In this document: one piece after another, positions 27,601-38,329 of the stretch
How positions within the stretch are numbered: the first letter of the stretch is position 1
Layout of the letters: each line of letters starts with the position of its first letter
DNA from: Micromonospora sp. WMMA1947
Lineage (GTDB): Bacteria > Actinomycetota > Actinomycetes > Mycobacteriales > Micromonosporaceae
Assembly: GCF_027497355.1 (NCBI RefSeq)
Contig: NZ_CP114909.1
Location: 1,116,001-1,180,000 of the forward strand
Direction of reading: 5' to 3'
DNA length: 64,000 nucleotides
The notes under the pieces: model-generated
Seen by the model: the letters and a program-made list of their open reading frames with translations, nothing else
Told to the model about the DNA's origin: nothing
The model's database searches: none
Program-made: the position numbers and the translations under genes

Positions 27601-28527
27601 TCAGTCTGCCGGGTGGTCACCGGTGTCGGCATCCCCCTCTTCGGCGTCGAGCGCCTCCAACACGGCCTCGACCTCACCGGCCCGGCGCCGGGCGGCGGTG
27701 ACCGCCCGTTCCGCGCCCCGGCGGGCCAGCCGGGCCCGGCTCAGTTCCTGCTCGGCCACGGCCCGGCGGCGCTCCAACTCGGCCAGTTCGGTCTCGATCC
27801 GGTCCAGCGTCGCGGCGCCGTCCCGCTCGGCCGCGTCGGCCGTCGCCAGCTCCTTCTCCGCCCGGTCCAGGTCCGCGCGGGCCCGGGTCAGCTCCCGGGT
27901 CGCGGTCCGCCGTCGCCCGGCCCGTTCGGCCCGCGCCGCCCGCTCGTCGCGGGCCCGGCGCGCGTCGGCCCGCTCGGCCGCCCGATCCGGTACGACGGGC
28001 GGCTCCTCGCCCCCTGTCACGAGCCGCAGCTGGGGGCGGGGCACCTCGCCGAACCCGGCGTAGTGGCTGGCCCGCAGCAGGCGTCCGGCGCGCACCTGTT
28101 CGGCCACCTCGGTGTCGGACAGCGCGGCGTTGAGTGTGGCCTCCACCTCGCCCAGCGGCAGCTTCCCGGCCGGGGGCGCGGCGGGTTCGGCGGCGGCGAG
28201 CCGGCGTACCTCAGCCACCAGCGCGCCCACGACGGCGCGCCGCTGCGCGGAGAGTTCCCGCAGCGTGCCGCCGCGCAGGTCGCGTTGCGCGGCACGCAGC
28301 GACTCGGCGAGCTGAGTGAGGTCGGCGACCAGCTCGGGCCGGCGGATCGCCAGCAGGTTGACCAGCCAGGCCGCCACCGTGGGCCGGCGCAGCCTGCCGA
28401 TCTCCCGGGCGGTACGCGGGTCGCCGGACTGCCGCGCCTGCGCGACGGCGGCGTCCCGGGCCGCGACGAACCGGTCCGGCGGCGTGGCGTAGAGCTGCCG
28501 GATCACCTCCGCGGGCACCTCGGCCAT
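27601..28527 (-). CDS. Coiled-coil protein of unknown function
   Basis: 308 residues. The first 190 residues are helical (MAEVPAEVIRQLYATPPDRFVAARDAAVAQARQSGDPRTAREIGRLRRPTVAAWLVNLLA), which looks like a defined domain. About residues 190-295 form a long Arg/Ala/Glu coiled coil (RAERADARRARDERAARAERAGRRR...). No signal peptide or membrane segment. Similar proteins occur across actinobacteria as conserved hypotheticals. It overlaps nothing but sits 2 bp after the metallo-hydrolase stop, so the two are likely cotranscribed. Confidence 0.72.
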   Translation of the reverse strand: MAEVPAEVIRQLYATPPDRFVAARDAAVAQARQSGDPRTAREIGRLRRPTVAAWLVNLLAIRRPELVADLTQLAESLRAAQRDLRGGTLRELSAQRRAVVGALVAEVRRLAAAEPAAPPAGKLPLGEVEATLNAALSDTEVAEQVRAGRLLRASHYAGFGEVPRPQLRLVTGGEEPPVVPDRAAERADARRARDERAARAERAGRRRTATRELTRARADLDRAEKELATADAAERDGAATLDRIETELAELERRRAVAEQELSRARLARRGAERAVTAARRRAGEVEAVLEALDAEEGDADTGDHPAD

Positions 28528-28529
28528 GC

Positions 28530-29159
28530 TCAGGCGTCGATCCGGGTGCCCGGCTCCAGACGGCGGTAGTCGGTGTTGGACATCGCCGTGTACTGCCGGT
28601 CCAGCACGCCGAAGCCGTTGTCGTTGAGCAGCCCGTCGTGCAGCGCGTACGCCCGGCGCGGCGCGACCGCCCGGATGAAGTCGAGCACCTCGGAGAACTT
28701 CGACCAGGGCGCGTGAATCGGGGCGAACAGAGTGTCCACCTGCACGTCGTCGGGCACGAACAACGCGTCGCCCGGGTGGTAGACCACGTCGGCGAACAGG
28801 TAGCCGATGTTCTGGATCACCGGGATGTCCGGGTGGATGACCGCGTGCTGCCCGCCGTACGCCCGCACCGGCACCCCGGCGACGGTGAACGACTGTCCGG
28901 GCTCGACCGTCACCAGCGCCTCGGCGGCGTCGCCGAGCACGCCGGCCAGCGAGGCGGGGCCGTGCACGGGCACCGGCCGCCGTTCCAGCGCCCGGGTCAG
29001 CGTGGCGACGTCCACATGGTCCGGATGTTCGTGGGTGATCAGCACCGCGTCCGCCCCGTCCAGCGCCGCCGGATCGCTGAAGACACCGGGGTCGACGACG
29101 AGCACCGCACCGTCGTGCTCCAGCCGGAGGCAGGAGTGCGCGTACTTGGTCACCTGCAT
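28530..29159 (-). CDS. Metallo-beta-lactamase-fold hydrolase (UlaG-like)
   Basis: 209 residues with the metal-binding motif ITHEHPDHVD (HxHxDH), an early VVDPGVFSD strand, a further histidine in YHPGDALFVPDD and APIHAPWSKFSEVLDF, and a last histidine in ALHDGLLND. This matches the UlaG-like branch, which hydrolyses phosphodiester or lactone bonds; the natural substrate is unknown. ATG 29159 begins MQVTKYAHSCLRLEHDG, the family start. It is divergent from the DUF4349 lipoprotein gene. Confidence 0.88.
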   Translation of the reverse strand: MQVTKYAHSCLRLEHDGAVLVVDPGVFSDPAALDGADAVLITHEHPDHVDVATLTRALERRPVPVHGPASLAGVLGDAAEALVTVEPGQSFTVAGVPVRAYGGQHAVIHPDIPVIQNIGYLFADVVYHPGDALFVPDDVQVDTLFAPIHAPWSKFSEVLDFIRAVAPRRAYALHDGLLNDNGFGVLDRQYTAMSNTDYRRLEPGTRIDA

Positions 29160-29283
29160 CGTGACTCCTCGAATACCGAATCGTGATGTCCTGAGCGCAG
29201 TCTGCCGGAACCGGCGCGACCACGCGTCACGTCCGAGGTATCGGTCCCGGCTGGCGGGGCCGCCGACGATCGGAGTACGGGGC

Positions 29284-30264
29284 ATGGGTGGACGACGACT
29301 CCGGGGCGTGGCCCTGGTGGCTGTGGGTCTGATAGTTGCACTGGGTGTGGGCGCGTGCAGCGCGGGCGGTGACAGTGGCAGCGACTCGGCCGCGCCGGCC
29401 GCCGACGGAGGCGCGGGGCGCGAGCAGGCCGCCGAGGGCGGCGCGGACAGCGACCAGGCGGCCCCGGGCGGCACCGGCGGCGCGGACCTGCGGGTCGACC
29501 AGCGGTCCATCATCTACACCGGCACCATGCAGGTCCGGGTGGACGATGTGGAGGCCGCCGCGCGGGAGGCGACCACCGCGGTGACGGCGGCCGGCGGATT
29601 CGTCGGCGCCGACCGGCGATCGAGCCGGGCCGCCGAGGCGCGGGCGGCGCTGACGCTGCGCGTGCCGGCGGACCGGTTCTCCGCGGTGATCGACCGGCTC
29701 GCCGGTCTCGGCCGTCAGGAGCGCCGGGAGATCCGCACCGAGGACGTCACCGAGCAGGTGGTCGACCTGGACGCCCGGATCGCCACCCAGCGGGCGCGGG
29801 TGGAGAGTTCGCGCAAGCTGCTCGCCCGCGCCACGTCGGTGGACGAGCTGGTGCGGCTGGAGAACGAGGTGGGCACCCGCCAGGCCGACCTGGCCGCGCT
29901 GGAGGCCCGCAAGCGCCGGCTCGCGGACCTGACCGCGCTCTCCACCATCACCGTGACGTTCCTCGGTCAGGACGCCAGCACCGCCGAGGAGGAGGCCGAC
30001 CTCGGCTTCCTGGCCGGGCTGGGCGGCGGCTGGACGGCATTCCTGGCCTCGGCACGGGTCCTGCTCACCGTGCTCGGCGCGGTGCTGCCCTTCGCGGTCG
30101 TGATCGGCGTACCGCTGTGGTTGCTGCTCCTGTGGCGGCGCCGGGTGCGGGCCCGGCGGACGCCGCCGCCCGGCCCGGGCGCGATGCCGCCGGGCCCGGC
30201 CGGGCCGGCCGACGGTCCGGTCAGCGCGCCGCCGCCAGTGCCCGCAGCGCGGTCTGGACCATGA
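29284..30264 (+). CDS. DUF4349 lipoprotein
   Basis: 326 residues. An N-terminal signal with lipobox LGVGAC is followed by a Gly/Ala/Asp-rich linker, then the DUF4349 domain: IIYTGTMQVRVDDVEAAAREATTAVTAAGGFVGADRR, a coiled-coil part (VVDLDARIATQRARVESSRKLLARATSVDELVRLENEVGTRQADLAALEARKRRL) and STITVTFLG. A C-terminal transmembrane helix and basic tail follow. It is an exported, doubly anchored envelope protein of unknown role. Its 3' end overlaps the convergent amidohydrolase gene by 44 nt. Confidence 0.87.
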   Translation: MGGRRLRGVALVAVGLIVALGVGACSAGGDSGSDSAAPAADGGAGREQAAEGGADSDQAAPGGTGGADLRVDQRSIIYTGTMQVRVDDVEAAAREATTAVTAAGGFVGADRRSSRAAEARAALTLRVPADRFSAVIDRLAGLGRQERREIRTEDVTEQVVDLDARIATQRARVESSRKLLARATSVDELVRLENEVGTRQADLAALEARKRRLADLTALSTITVTFLGQDASTAEEEADLGFLAGLGGGWTAFLASARVLLTVLGAVLPFAVVIGVPLWLLLLWRRRVRARRTPPPGPGAMPPGPAGPADGPVSAPPPVPAARSGP

Positions 30265-31480
30265 GGCGTACGCCGACCTCGATGGCGCGCTCGTCCACGT
30301 CGAACGAGGCCCGGTGCAGGTCCACGTTGGGCCCGCTGCGGCCGACGCCGAGACGGGCGAGCGCGCCCGGCACGTGCTCCAGGTACCAGGAGAAGTCCTC
30401 GCCGCCCATGCTCTGCGGCGTCTCGGCGATGCCGTCGGGGCCGAGCGCCGCGGCGGTGGCCGCGGTGAGCACGCCGATCGCGCCGGCGTCGTTCGTCACC
30501 GGGGGCCGGCCGCGCAGGTATTCCAGGTCGACTGTGGCGCCGGTGGGGGCGAGCACGTCCCGCACCACCTGAGCCACGATCTCGGGGGCCTGGTCCCAGG
30601 TGTCGCGGTCCATCACCCGCAGCGTGCCGGCCGCGCACGCCTCGGACGGGATGACGTTGTAACGGGTGCCGGCCGAGGCGTGGCCGAACACCAGCAGCAG
30701 CCCGCTGTTGGCCGGCACCCGGCGGCTGATCAGCGTGGGCACCTCGGTCACCAGCCGGCCGAGCGCGTCCACCAGGTCGACGGTCAGGTGGGGGCGGGCG
30801 GTGTGCCCGCCCGGCCCGGTGAGCCGGACCGTGACGTTGTCGGCGGCGGCGGTGATCGGGCCGACCCGCAGGCCGACCTTGCCCACCGGCAGGTTCGGGT
30901 CGCAGTGCAGCGCGAAGATCTGCACCACGTCCTCCAGGCCGCCGGCCTCGATGACCTCGAGCGAGCCGCAGGGCAGGATCTCCTCGGCCGGCTGGAAGAT
31001 CAGCCGGACCCGGCCGTCGAGCCGGCCGGTGTCGGCGAGCTGGGCCAGCAGCATGCCGACGCCGAGCATCACCGACGTGTGCACGTCGTGGCCGCAGGCG
31101 TGGCAGACGCCCTCGACTGTCGAGCGGTACGACACGTCCTTCGGGTCGCTCAGCGGCAGCGCGTCGATGTCGGCGCGGAGCGCGATCACCGGCCCGTCCG
31201 GGCGCCCGTTGATGTCGCAGATGACGCCGTTGCCCTTCGGCAGCAGACGCGGCTTCAGCCCGGCCAGGGACAGCTCGCGGTGCACCAGGGCGGCCGTCTC
31301 GAACTCCTCGCCGGACAACTCCGGGTGGGAGTGGATGTGACGGCGCGTTTCGATGAGGCCGGGTACGCGCAGCGCGAGCAGATGGTCGAGCTCGAAGGGC
31401 AGGGGCTGGTAATCGGTCGGCGTCTCGGACCGGGACGACGCCAGCAGGCCGCCGGAAGGCAGCGTCAACGCACTCGTCAC
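30221..31480 (-). CDS. M20-family metallo-amidohydrolase
   Basis: 419 residues with M20D peptidase/amidohydrolase motifs: RRHIHSHPELSGEEFETA, IALRADIDALPL, ACGHDVHTSVMLGVGMLLA (metal-binding Cys/His/Asp), FQPAEEILPCGS with the catalytic Glu pair, and the C-terminal SMGGEDFSWYL. Members cleave N-acyl amino acids or peptides. In mycobacteria related amiA1/amiB1 genes lie between lpdA and pmmB, the same relative position. GTG 31480 is chosen because upstream residues look non-conserved; no Shine-Dalgarno is visible and the true start is uncertain. Confidence 0.88.
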   Translation of the reverse strand: MTSALTLPSGGLLASSRSETPTDYQPLPFELDHLLALRVPGLIETRRHIHSHPELSGEEFETAALVHRELSLAGLKPRLLPKGNGVICDINGRPDGPVIALRADIDALPLSDPKDVSYRSTVEGVCHACGHDVHTSVMLGVGMLLAQLADTGRLDGRVRLIFQPAEEILPCGSLEVIEAGGLEDVVQIFALHCDPNLPVGKVGLRVGPITAAADNVTVRLTGPGGHTARPHLTVDLVDALGRLVTEVPTLISRRVPANSGLLLVFGHASAGTRYNVIPSEACAAGTLRVMDRDTWDQAPEIVAQVVRDVLAPTGATVDLEYLRGRPPVTNDAGAIGVLTAATAAALGPDGIAETPQSMGGEDFSWYLEHVPGALARLGVGRSGPNVDLHRASFDVDERAIEVGVRLMVQTALRALAAAR

Positions 31481-31713
31481 GTCGAATTCTCGATCACTAG
31501 AAGTGGATGGATCTTCGGGTCGGACAGCAGACAGCCTAGACCTCCGGCGGTGACGCTGCGCAACATCTTTCGCGTAGCGGTCGGACCGCGCAGCGTCACG
31601 AATGCCCTGGTGGGAGGGCTCGAATATCTGCGGGACAGCAGGTAGATCGCGGTCGAACGCCGTCATCCGCCTCCCACCTCCTACAACGCGTAACCGTTTC
31701 ATCGGTCACAAAT

Positions 31714-31774
31714 AACGACCCGTCGTTCCGAATTGTCGCATTAGTCGCGGCAATTAACTGCCGCTCCGACAATT
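31714..31774. promoter_or_regulatory. Cluster of AT-rich inverted repeats in a gene-free stretch
   Basis: The 471-bp interval 31481-31951 has no convincing gene. It contains AACGACCCGTCGTT (31714-31727) and a nested hairpin: outer arms AATTGTCG/CGACAATT (31731-31738, 31767-31774) around inner GCGGCA/TGCCGC (31747-31764). The composition is unusually AT-rich for this chromosome. Candidates are operators or a structured leader for the M20 gene. Confidence 0.5.
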
Positions 31775-31900
31775 GCACGACAACTGTCGGCTGCCGGAAG
31801 ACTCCCGACGGTGACACGAGCGTCCGACCGCCGACCGCACAGGCTGTCCGTCCCGTTCACCCGATCCGGTTACCCGGAACGGCGAATCGCACACGCGAAA

Positions 31901-31940
31901 GCGGCCCGCGCCGCGCACTCAGGGTGCGCGGCGGGGCCGC
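31901..31940 (-). terminator. Terminator of the mutase gene
   Basis: A long GC hairpin, GCGGCCCGCGCCGCGCAC pairing with GTGCGCGGCGGGGCCGC around TCAGG (one base mismatched by a deletion), lies 11 bp beyond the stop of the leftward mutase gene. Confidence 0.65.
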
Positions 31941-31951
31941 CTCCGGACGAC

Positions 31952-33535
<1,584 letters not shown>

Positions 33536-33738
33536 TACCGGATGGTAGGACGCGCAGACCGCCTGGTGGGTGAGGGATACCGCACACCTCCCGGTGGCGG
33601 CGCACCGGAGGTGAACAACCGACCACATACCGTCGAGTAGGTAAACGCCCGCCGCGTCGGGTTTCGCATCGGGCGTCGGAACCAGCAAGATAGAGGGGTT
33701 GTGTCCCAGCCCCCTCGATATCCCCCGGTGGCTTTTCT

Positions 33739-35754
33739 GTGACTCAGATTCCGACGTGGAGCGGCGGACCGGCCAGTCCCCCCACTGGACGCGCGGCGCC
33801 CGGCACCACCATCGGTGGTCGCTACTCGCTGCGCTCCCCGGTGGGCAACGGAGGCATGGGCACGGTCTGGCGGGCCACAGACACGTTGCTGCGCCGTGAT
33901 GTGGCGGTCAAGGAGGTCGTCCTCCCGCCGGGGCTCGCCCCGAGCGACCGCGACGCGCTCTACGAACGGACGCTGCGGGAGGCCCGCGCCGCCGCCGCGA
34001 TCCAGCACCCGGCAGTGGTGCAGGTCTACGACGTGGTCACCGAGGGTGGCCGTCCGTGGATCGTGATGGAGCTGCTGGACGCCCGCAGCCTGGCCGACAT
34101 GGTGATCGAGGACGGGCCGGTCGCGCCGCGCGCCGTCGCCAAGATCGGCATCGCGCTGCTCGGCGCGCTGGAGGTGGCGCACGCGATCGGCGTGCTGCAC
34201 CGCGACGTCAAGCCGGCGAACGTGCTGATCTGCACCGACGGCCGCTGCGTGCTCACCGACTTCGGCGTGGCCCGGATGCCCACCGACGTGCAGCTCACCA
34301 CGCCCGGGATGGTGCTCGGCTCGCCGCACTTCATCTCCCCCGAGCGGGCCATGGGCCAGGAGTTCGGGCCGCCGAGCGACCTGTTCTCGCTCGGCGTGAC
34401 GCTCTACACGGCGGTCGAGGGCCGGCCCCCGTTCGACAAGGGCGACCCGATCGAGACCATGCACGCAGTGGTCGAGGACCCGCCCGCCACGCCGCAGCGC
34501 AGCGGCCCGCTCACCGGCGTGCTGATGGGGCTGCTGGAGAAGGACCCGGCCCGCCGGATGGACGTGCACCGTGCCCGGGCCAACCTGCGTGAGCTGCTCG
34601 CCGGGCCGCTGACCAGCACCGCCACCGCCGTCAACTCGGTCACCGACCCGTACGCGGTGGTGCCGGTGCCGCGCCCGACCACGCCGCCGGCGATCGCCGC
34701 GGAGCCGAAGCCGAGCGGGCAGATCGGCGGCCGGGCGATGATCGGCCCGGACGAGTCGCTCACCGACCGCCTCGCGGCCCTGCGCCGCGGCGAGCGGCCC
34801 CAGGCCGAGAAGGCCGCGGCGGGTGCCGCCGCGCTCGACGAGACCAGCGCCGACGCGCTGGCCGGCCCGCTGCACACCCCGACCGGCGCGATGTCCGGGC
34901 CGGGCACGCCGGAGGCCACCCAGCGCATCTCGCCGGACGCCACGGTCCGGCTCGGGGCGGGCGCCGGTGCGGACGCGACCCAGGCGGTACCCGCCACCTA
35001 CGGCCGCACCGTCGACGCCACCCAGCCGGTGTACGGCGGCGGCAACCAGTGGTCGGTGCCCGGCACCGGCCAGGCGTGGACCACCCCGGCGACCGCGCCG
35101 GCCGCCGGTGGTGCCGGCACGCTCGGCACCGCCAAGGGCCTGCTCGGCCGGGTGAAGGCGTGGCCGCGCAAGGTCCAGCTCGCCGCCGCCGGTGGCCTCG
35201 CCGTGGTGCTGCTGGTGAGCGTGATCGCGCTGACCAGCGGCGGCGACGACGCGCCGCCGCCGATCGTGGGCACGCTGCCCACCACCTCGGCGGCGGCCGC
35301 GCCGGAGATGCAGGAGCGGACCGTCAAGGGCGTCACCATCCAGGTCCCGAAGGGCTGGCAGCAGCAGACCGGCGGCCTCTACGTCGACTACGTCGACCCG
35401 GAGGACGAGGGCCGCAAGGTGCGGGTCATCGCCGAGAAGTGGGGCGGCACCTCGATCAGCTGGGCCGAGTTCGCCTCGCGGAACCTGAAGAGCAAGACCG
35501 CGAACAGCAAGACCTGCCCGGCCCCCTACACCGAGTTGTCCGTCTCCGAGCAGCCACTCGCCGGCCAGACCGCGGGCCAGCTCGAATACACCTGCGGCGA
35601 GGGCGAGACCATGCGGCACGGCATCTGGCGGGGCCTGGTCAAGGACGGCAAGGTCTACTCGTTCTACCTCTCCACGACCGACGCGCGATTCGCCGAGAGC
35701 AAGCCGATCTTCGACGCGATGGTCGACTCGTTCCAGCTCACGGCGGCCAACTGA
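33739..35754 (+). CDS. Transmembrane Ser/Thr protein kinase
   Basis: 671 residues. The kinase domain (about 25-290) has GNGGMGTVWRATD, VAVKEV, HRDVKPANVLI, DFGVAR and SPHFISPERAMG. Residues 290-475 form a Pro/Ala/Thr-rich juxtamembrane linker. One transmembrane helix lies at about 478-498 (LAAAGGLAVVLLVSVIAL), and an outside domain of about 150 residues follows with two Cys (SKTCPAPYT and LEYTCGEGE), not a PASTA repeat. The start is GTG 33739. It is divergent from the mutase gene by 203 bp. Likely a cell-surface sensor kinase of unknown signal. Confidence 0.93.
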   Translation: MTQIPTWSGGPASPPTGRAAPGTTIGGRYSLRSPVGNGGMGTVWRATDTLLRRDVAVKEVVLPPGLAPSDRDALYERTLREARAAAAIQHPAVVQVYDVVTEGGRPWIVMELLDARSLADMVIEDGPVAPRAVAKIGIALLGALEVAHAIGVLHRDVKPANVLICTDGRCVLTDFGVARMPTDVQLTTPGMVLGSPHFISPERAMGQEFGPPSDLFSLGVTLYTAVEGRPPFDKGDPIETMHAVVEDPPATPQRSGPLTGVLMGLLEKDPARRMDVHRARANLRELLAGPLTSTATAVNSVTDPYAVVPVPRPTTPPAIAAEPKPSGQIGGRAMIGPDESLTDRLAALRRGERPQAEKAAAGAAALDETSADALAGPLHTPTGAMSGPGTPEATQRISPDATVRLGAGAGADATQAVPATYGRTVDATQPVYGGGNQWSVPGTGQAWTTPATAPAAGGAGTLGTAKGLLGRVKAWPRKVQLAAAGGLAVVLLVSVIALTSGGDDAPPPIVGTLPTTSAAAAPEMQERTVKGVTIQVPKGWQQQTGGLYVDYVDPEDEGRKVRVIAEKWGGTSISWAEFASRNLKSKTANSKTCPAPYTELSVSEQPLAGQTAGQLEYTCGEGETMRHGIWRGLVKDGKVYSFYLSTTDARFAESKPIFDAMVDSFQLTAAN

Positions 35755-35803
35755 GTCGAGGCCAACGGTCGGTGGTGATCCGCCGCCGTGCTTTCATGAG
35801 GCA

Positions 35804-37468
35804 ATGGCGGCGGAAACCACTGACCTTGACGACCTTCGCGTACGAGCCGAGCGCTGGCTCGCCGACGACCCCGACCCGGCCGGCCGCGCCGAGCTGCGCG
35901 CCGTCCTCGACGGGCTGCCCGGCACGGCGGCCGACCTGGCCGACCGGTTCGCCGGTCCGCTGACCTTCGGCACCGCCGGGCTGCGCGGCCCGCTGCGCGC
36001 CGGGCCCAACGGCATGAACCTCGCCGTGGTCACCCAGGCCGCCGCCGGGCTCGTCGGCTGGCTCGCCGCCCAGGGCGGCGAGGGCCCCCTGGTGATCGGG
36101 TACGACGCCCGGCACGGCTCGCTGGCCTTCGCCGAGCGCACCGCACAGGTGGCCACCGGTGCGGGCCGGCCGGCGCTGCTGCTGCCCCGGCCGCTGCCCA
36201 CGCCCGTGCTGGCGTTCGCGGTCCGGCAGCTCGGCGCGGTCGCCGGCGTGATGGTCACCGCCAGCCACAACCCGCCGCAGGACAACGGCTACAAGGTCTA
36301 CCTGGGCGCGCAACTCGGCGGTGACCTGGGCGCCGGAGCGCAGATCGTGCCGCCCGCCGACGCCGGTATCGAGGCGGCCATCCGGGCGGTCGGCCCGCTC
36401 GCGGCGGTCCCGCTCGGCCCGGCCGGGCAGGTGCTCGGCGACGACCTGGTGGCCGCGTACGTCGAGCGGGCCGCCGCCGTGGTGGACCCGGCCGGACCCC
36501 GCGACCTGAAGGTGGCGTACACGCCGCTGCACGGGGTGGGCGCCGCCGTGCTGACCGCCGCGTTCGCGCGCGCCGGATTCGGCGTGCCCGGCGTGGTGCC
36601 CGAGCAGGCCGAACCGGACCCGGCGTTCCCGACCGTCAGCTTCCCCAACCCGGAGGAGCCGGGCGCGGTGGACCTGCTCGTCGCGCTCGCCGACCGCACC
36701 GCAGCGGACCTCGCCATCGCCAACGACCCGGATGCGGACCGCTGCGCGGTGGCCGTCCGCGACGCCGGGTCCTGGCGGATGCTGCGTGGCGACGAGGTGG
36801 GCGCCCTGCTCGCGGACCACCTGATGCGGCGCGGTGTGACCGGCCTGTACGCCACCACGATCGTGTCGTCGGCGCTGCTGCGGGCCATGGCGGCGGCCCG
36901 GGGTCTGCCCTACGACGAGACGCTCACCGGGTTCAAGTGGATCGTCCGGGCCGGCGGCGGCCGGGAGCCGCTCGTGTACGGCTACGAGGAGGCGCTCGGC
37001 TACTGCGTCGCGCCGGGTCACGTACGCGACAAGGACGGCATCACCGCCGCGCTGACGGTCGCCGAGCTGGCCGCCGGTCTCAAGGCCGAGGGCCGTACCC
37101 TCCTCGACCGGCTGGACGAACTCGCCGCCGAGTTCGGCGTGCACCACACCGAGCAGCTCTCGGTCCGGGTCGAGGACCTGCGGGTGATCGCGGACTCGAT
37201 GGCCCGGATCCGGGCGGCCACCCCGACCACGCTGCTCGGACAGCCGGTGACCGAGGCGTCCGACCTGCTCCCCGACGCGGACGTGGTGATCCTGCGTACC
37301 GACGCCGCCCGGGTGGTGATCCGGCCGTCCGGCACCGAGCCGAAGCTCAAGGCGTACCTGGAGGTGGTGGAGCCGGTGGCCGGCGGCGACGTGCCGGCGG
37401 CCCGGCAGCGCGCGCGGGCCGCGGTGACGGAGCTGCGCAACGAGATCGCCGCCGCCCTCGGCCTCTAG
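35804..37468 (+). CDS. pmmB: Phosphohexomutase (phosphoglucomutase/phosphomannomutase)
   Basis: 554 residues with all four family motifs: TFGTAGLRGPLRAGP, the catalytic serine loop VTASHNPPQDNGYKVY (Ser154), the metal-binding NDPDADRCAVAV, the sugar-binding YGYEEALGYCV and the phosphate-binding RPSGTEPKLKAYLE. It interconverts hexose or pentose 1- and 6/5-phosphates. The length matches the long PgmB/PmmB type found next to nucleoside-salvage genes, where a phosphopentomutase role is suspected. A strong terminator/repeat follows. Confidence 0.93.
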   Translation: MAAETTDLDDLRVRAERWLADDPDPAGRAELRAVLDGLPGTAADLADRFAGPLTFGTAGLRGPLRAGPNGMNLAVVTQAAAGLVGWLAAQGGEGPLVIGYDARHGSLAFAERTAQVATGAGRPALLLPRPLPTPVLAFAVRQLGAVAGVMVTASHNPPQDNGYKVYLGAQLGGDLGAGAQIVPPADAGIEAAIRAVGPLAAVPLGPAGQVLGDDLVAAYVERAAAVVDPAGPRDLKVAYTPLHGVGAAVLTAAFARAGFGVPGVVPEQAEPDPAFPTVSFPNPEEPGAVDLLVALADRTAADLAIANDPDADRCAVAVRDAGSWRMLRGDEVGALLADHLMRRGVTGLYATTIVSSALLRAMAAARGLPYDETLTGFKWIVRAGGGREPLVYGYEEALGYCVAPGHVRDKDGITAALTVAELAAGLKAEGRTLLDRLDELAAEFGVHHTEQLSVRVEDLRVIADSMARIRAATPTTLLGQPVTEASDLLPDADVVILRTDAARVVIRPSGTEPKLKAYLEVVEPVAGGDVPAARQRARAAVTELRNEIAAALGL

Positions 37469-37477
37469 TCCCGGATG

Positions 37478-37560
37478 TAAGGAAGGGCCCCTTGTTAACG
37501 CCTGGCGTTAACAAGGGGCCCTTCCTCTACCGGAGGCGTTAAAAGGGGGCCCTTCCTTAC
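37478..37560. repeat. Triple GTAAGGAAGGGCCCC repeat with 20-bp hairpin
   Basis: Three related units: GGAAGGGCCCCTTGTTAACG (37481-37500), its exact complement CGTTAACAAGGGGCCCTTCC (37506-37525) with a 5-nt loop, and CGTTAAAAGGGGGCCCTTCC (37537-37556). The first two make a perfect 20-bp stem between two convergent genes. The last unit supplies the TAA stop (37557-37559) of the GPP34 gene. Related to the element at 10930. Confidence 0.8.
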
Positions 37561-38231
37561 CGCTTGCCCAGGGCGGCGTCGACGGCCTGGCCCAGCGCGG
37601 CGATGACCAGGCTGATCGACGGGCGCACCACGCTGTCGTCCAGGCTCACCGTGCCGGAGAACCCGGCGCCCGCCGCGATCTCCTCCAGGCGCCGGCCGGC
37701 GTCCTCGGCAGCCGGGCCGGTCAGCCCGAGCGCCGGTTCCATCCGCAGCACCGCGACGAGCGTGGCGAGCGCGGCGGTCCGCTCGTCCGGGAGCTGCCCG
37801 CTGGTCAGCGCCTCGGCCAGCCGCTGCCGGATGTCCGCCTCGACAGTCGGGTCCGCCATGGGGTAGCGGTGCACGTGGATGAAGCCCAGCTCGGTCTCCT
37901 CCACGTCCCGGACCACGCCCCGGCCGCAGAGGTCGGTGAGGATCCGGTCGCGCAGCCCGTGCCGCAGCCGCTGCACCCACGACGACGGCGTGTGCGGTGT
38001 CTCTGCGGCGATCTTGGCGAGTACGGCGTCCGCGATCGGCTCGCCGGTCGGGGCCGGGTCGACCACCGCCAGGTTCCCGTCCGCGTACGCGATCCGTCCG
38101 GCCAGGGCCAGCTCGACCAGCACCGCGGCGGCCATGCCCAGGTCGAGGCTGATCCGCGGCATGGTGGCCTTGCCGGTTTCGTCGTCATACGCGAGGAGCA
38201 GCAACTCCTCGGCGAGCGCAACACCAGTCAT
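37557..38231 (-). CDS. GPP34 (GOLPH3-like) phosphoprotein
   Basis: 224 residues, all-helical, with the GPP34 opening LAEELLLLAYDDETGKATMPRISLDLGMAAAVLVELALAGRIAYADGNLAVVDPAPTGEPIADAVL and a central VQRLRHGLRDRILTDLCGRGVVR. The eukaryotic relative GOLPH3 binds phosphatidylinositol 4-phosphate; bacterial members are abundant in actinobacteria and functionally unknown. Soluble. Its stop codon lies in an intergenic repeat, suggesting the repeat inserted at the 3' end. Confidence 0.86.
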   Translation of the reverse strand: MTGVALAEELLLLAYDDETGKATMPRISLDLGMAAAVLVELALAGRIAYADGNLAVVDPAPTGEPIADAVLAKIAAETPHTPSSWVQRLRHGLRDRILTDLCGRGVVRDVEETELGFIHVHRYPMADPTVEADIRQRLAEALTSGQLPDERTAALATLVAVLRMEPALGLTGPAAEDAGRRLEEIAAGAGFSGTVSLDDSVVRPSISLVIAALGQAVDAALGKR

Positions 38232-38295
38232 GGCCCGGAACGCTAGCGCCTCCCCGCACCCCCGCGCATCGACTCGCCGGGTGGGTCCGGTTCAC

Positions 38296-38320
38296 GGTGC
38301 GGAGGGCGGCCCTCCGCACC
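38296..38320 (-). terminator. Terminator after upp
   Basis: A perfect 12-bp stem, GGTGCGGAGGGC/GCCCTCCGCACC, with a single-base centre lies 10 bp beyond the upp stop. Confidence 0.6.
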
Positions 38321-38329
38321 GGACCGGTC

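Noticed and set aside
27601..29223. 540-residue fusion of the metallo-hydrolase region with the coiled-coil protein
   Set aside because: The first 232 residues are an out-of-frame shadow of the hydrolase; ATG 28527 starts the real coiled-coil gene.
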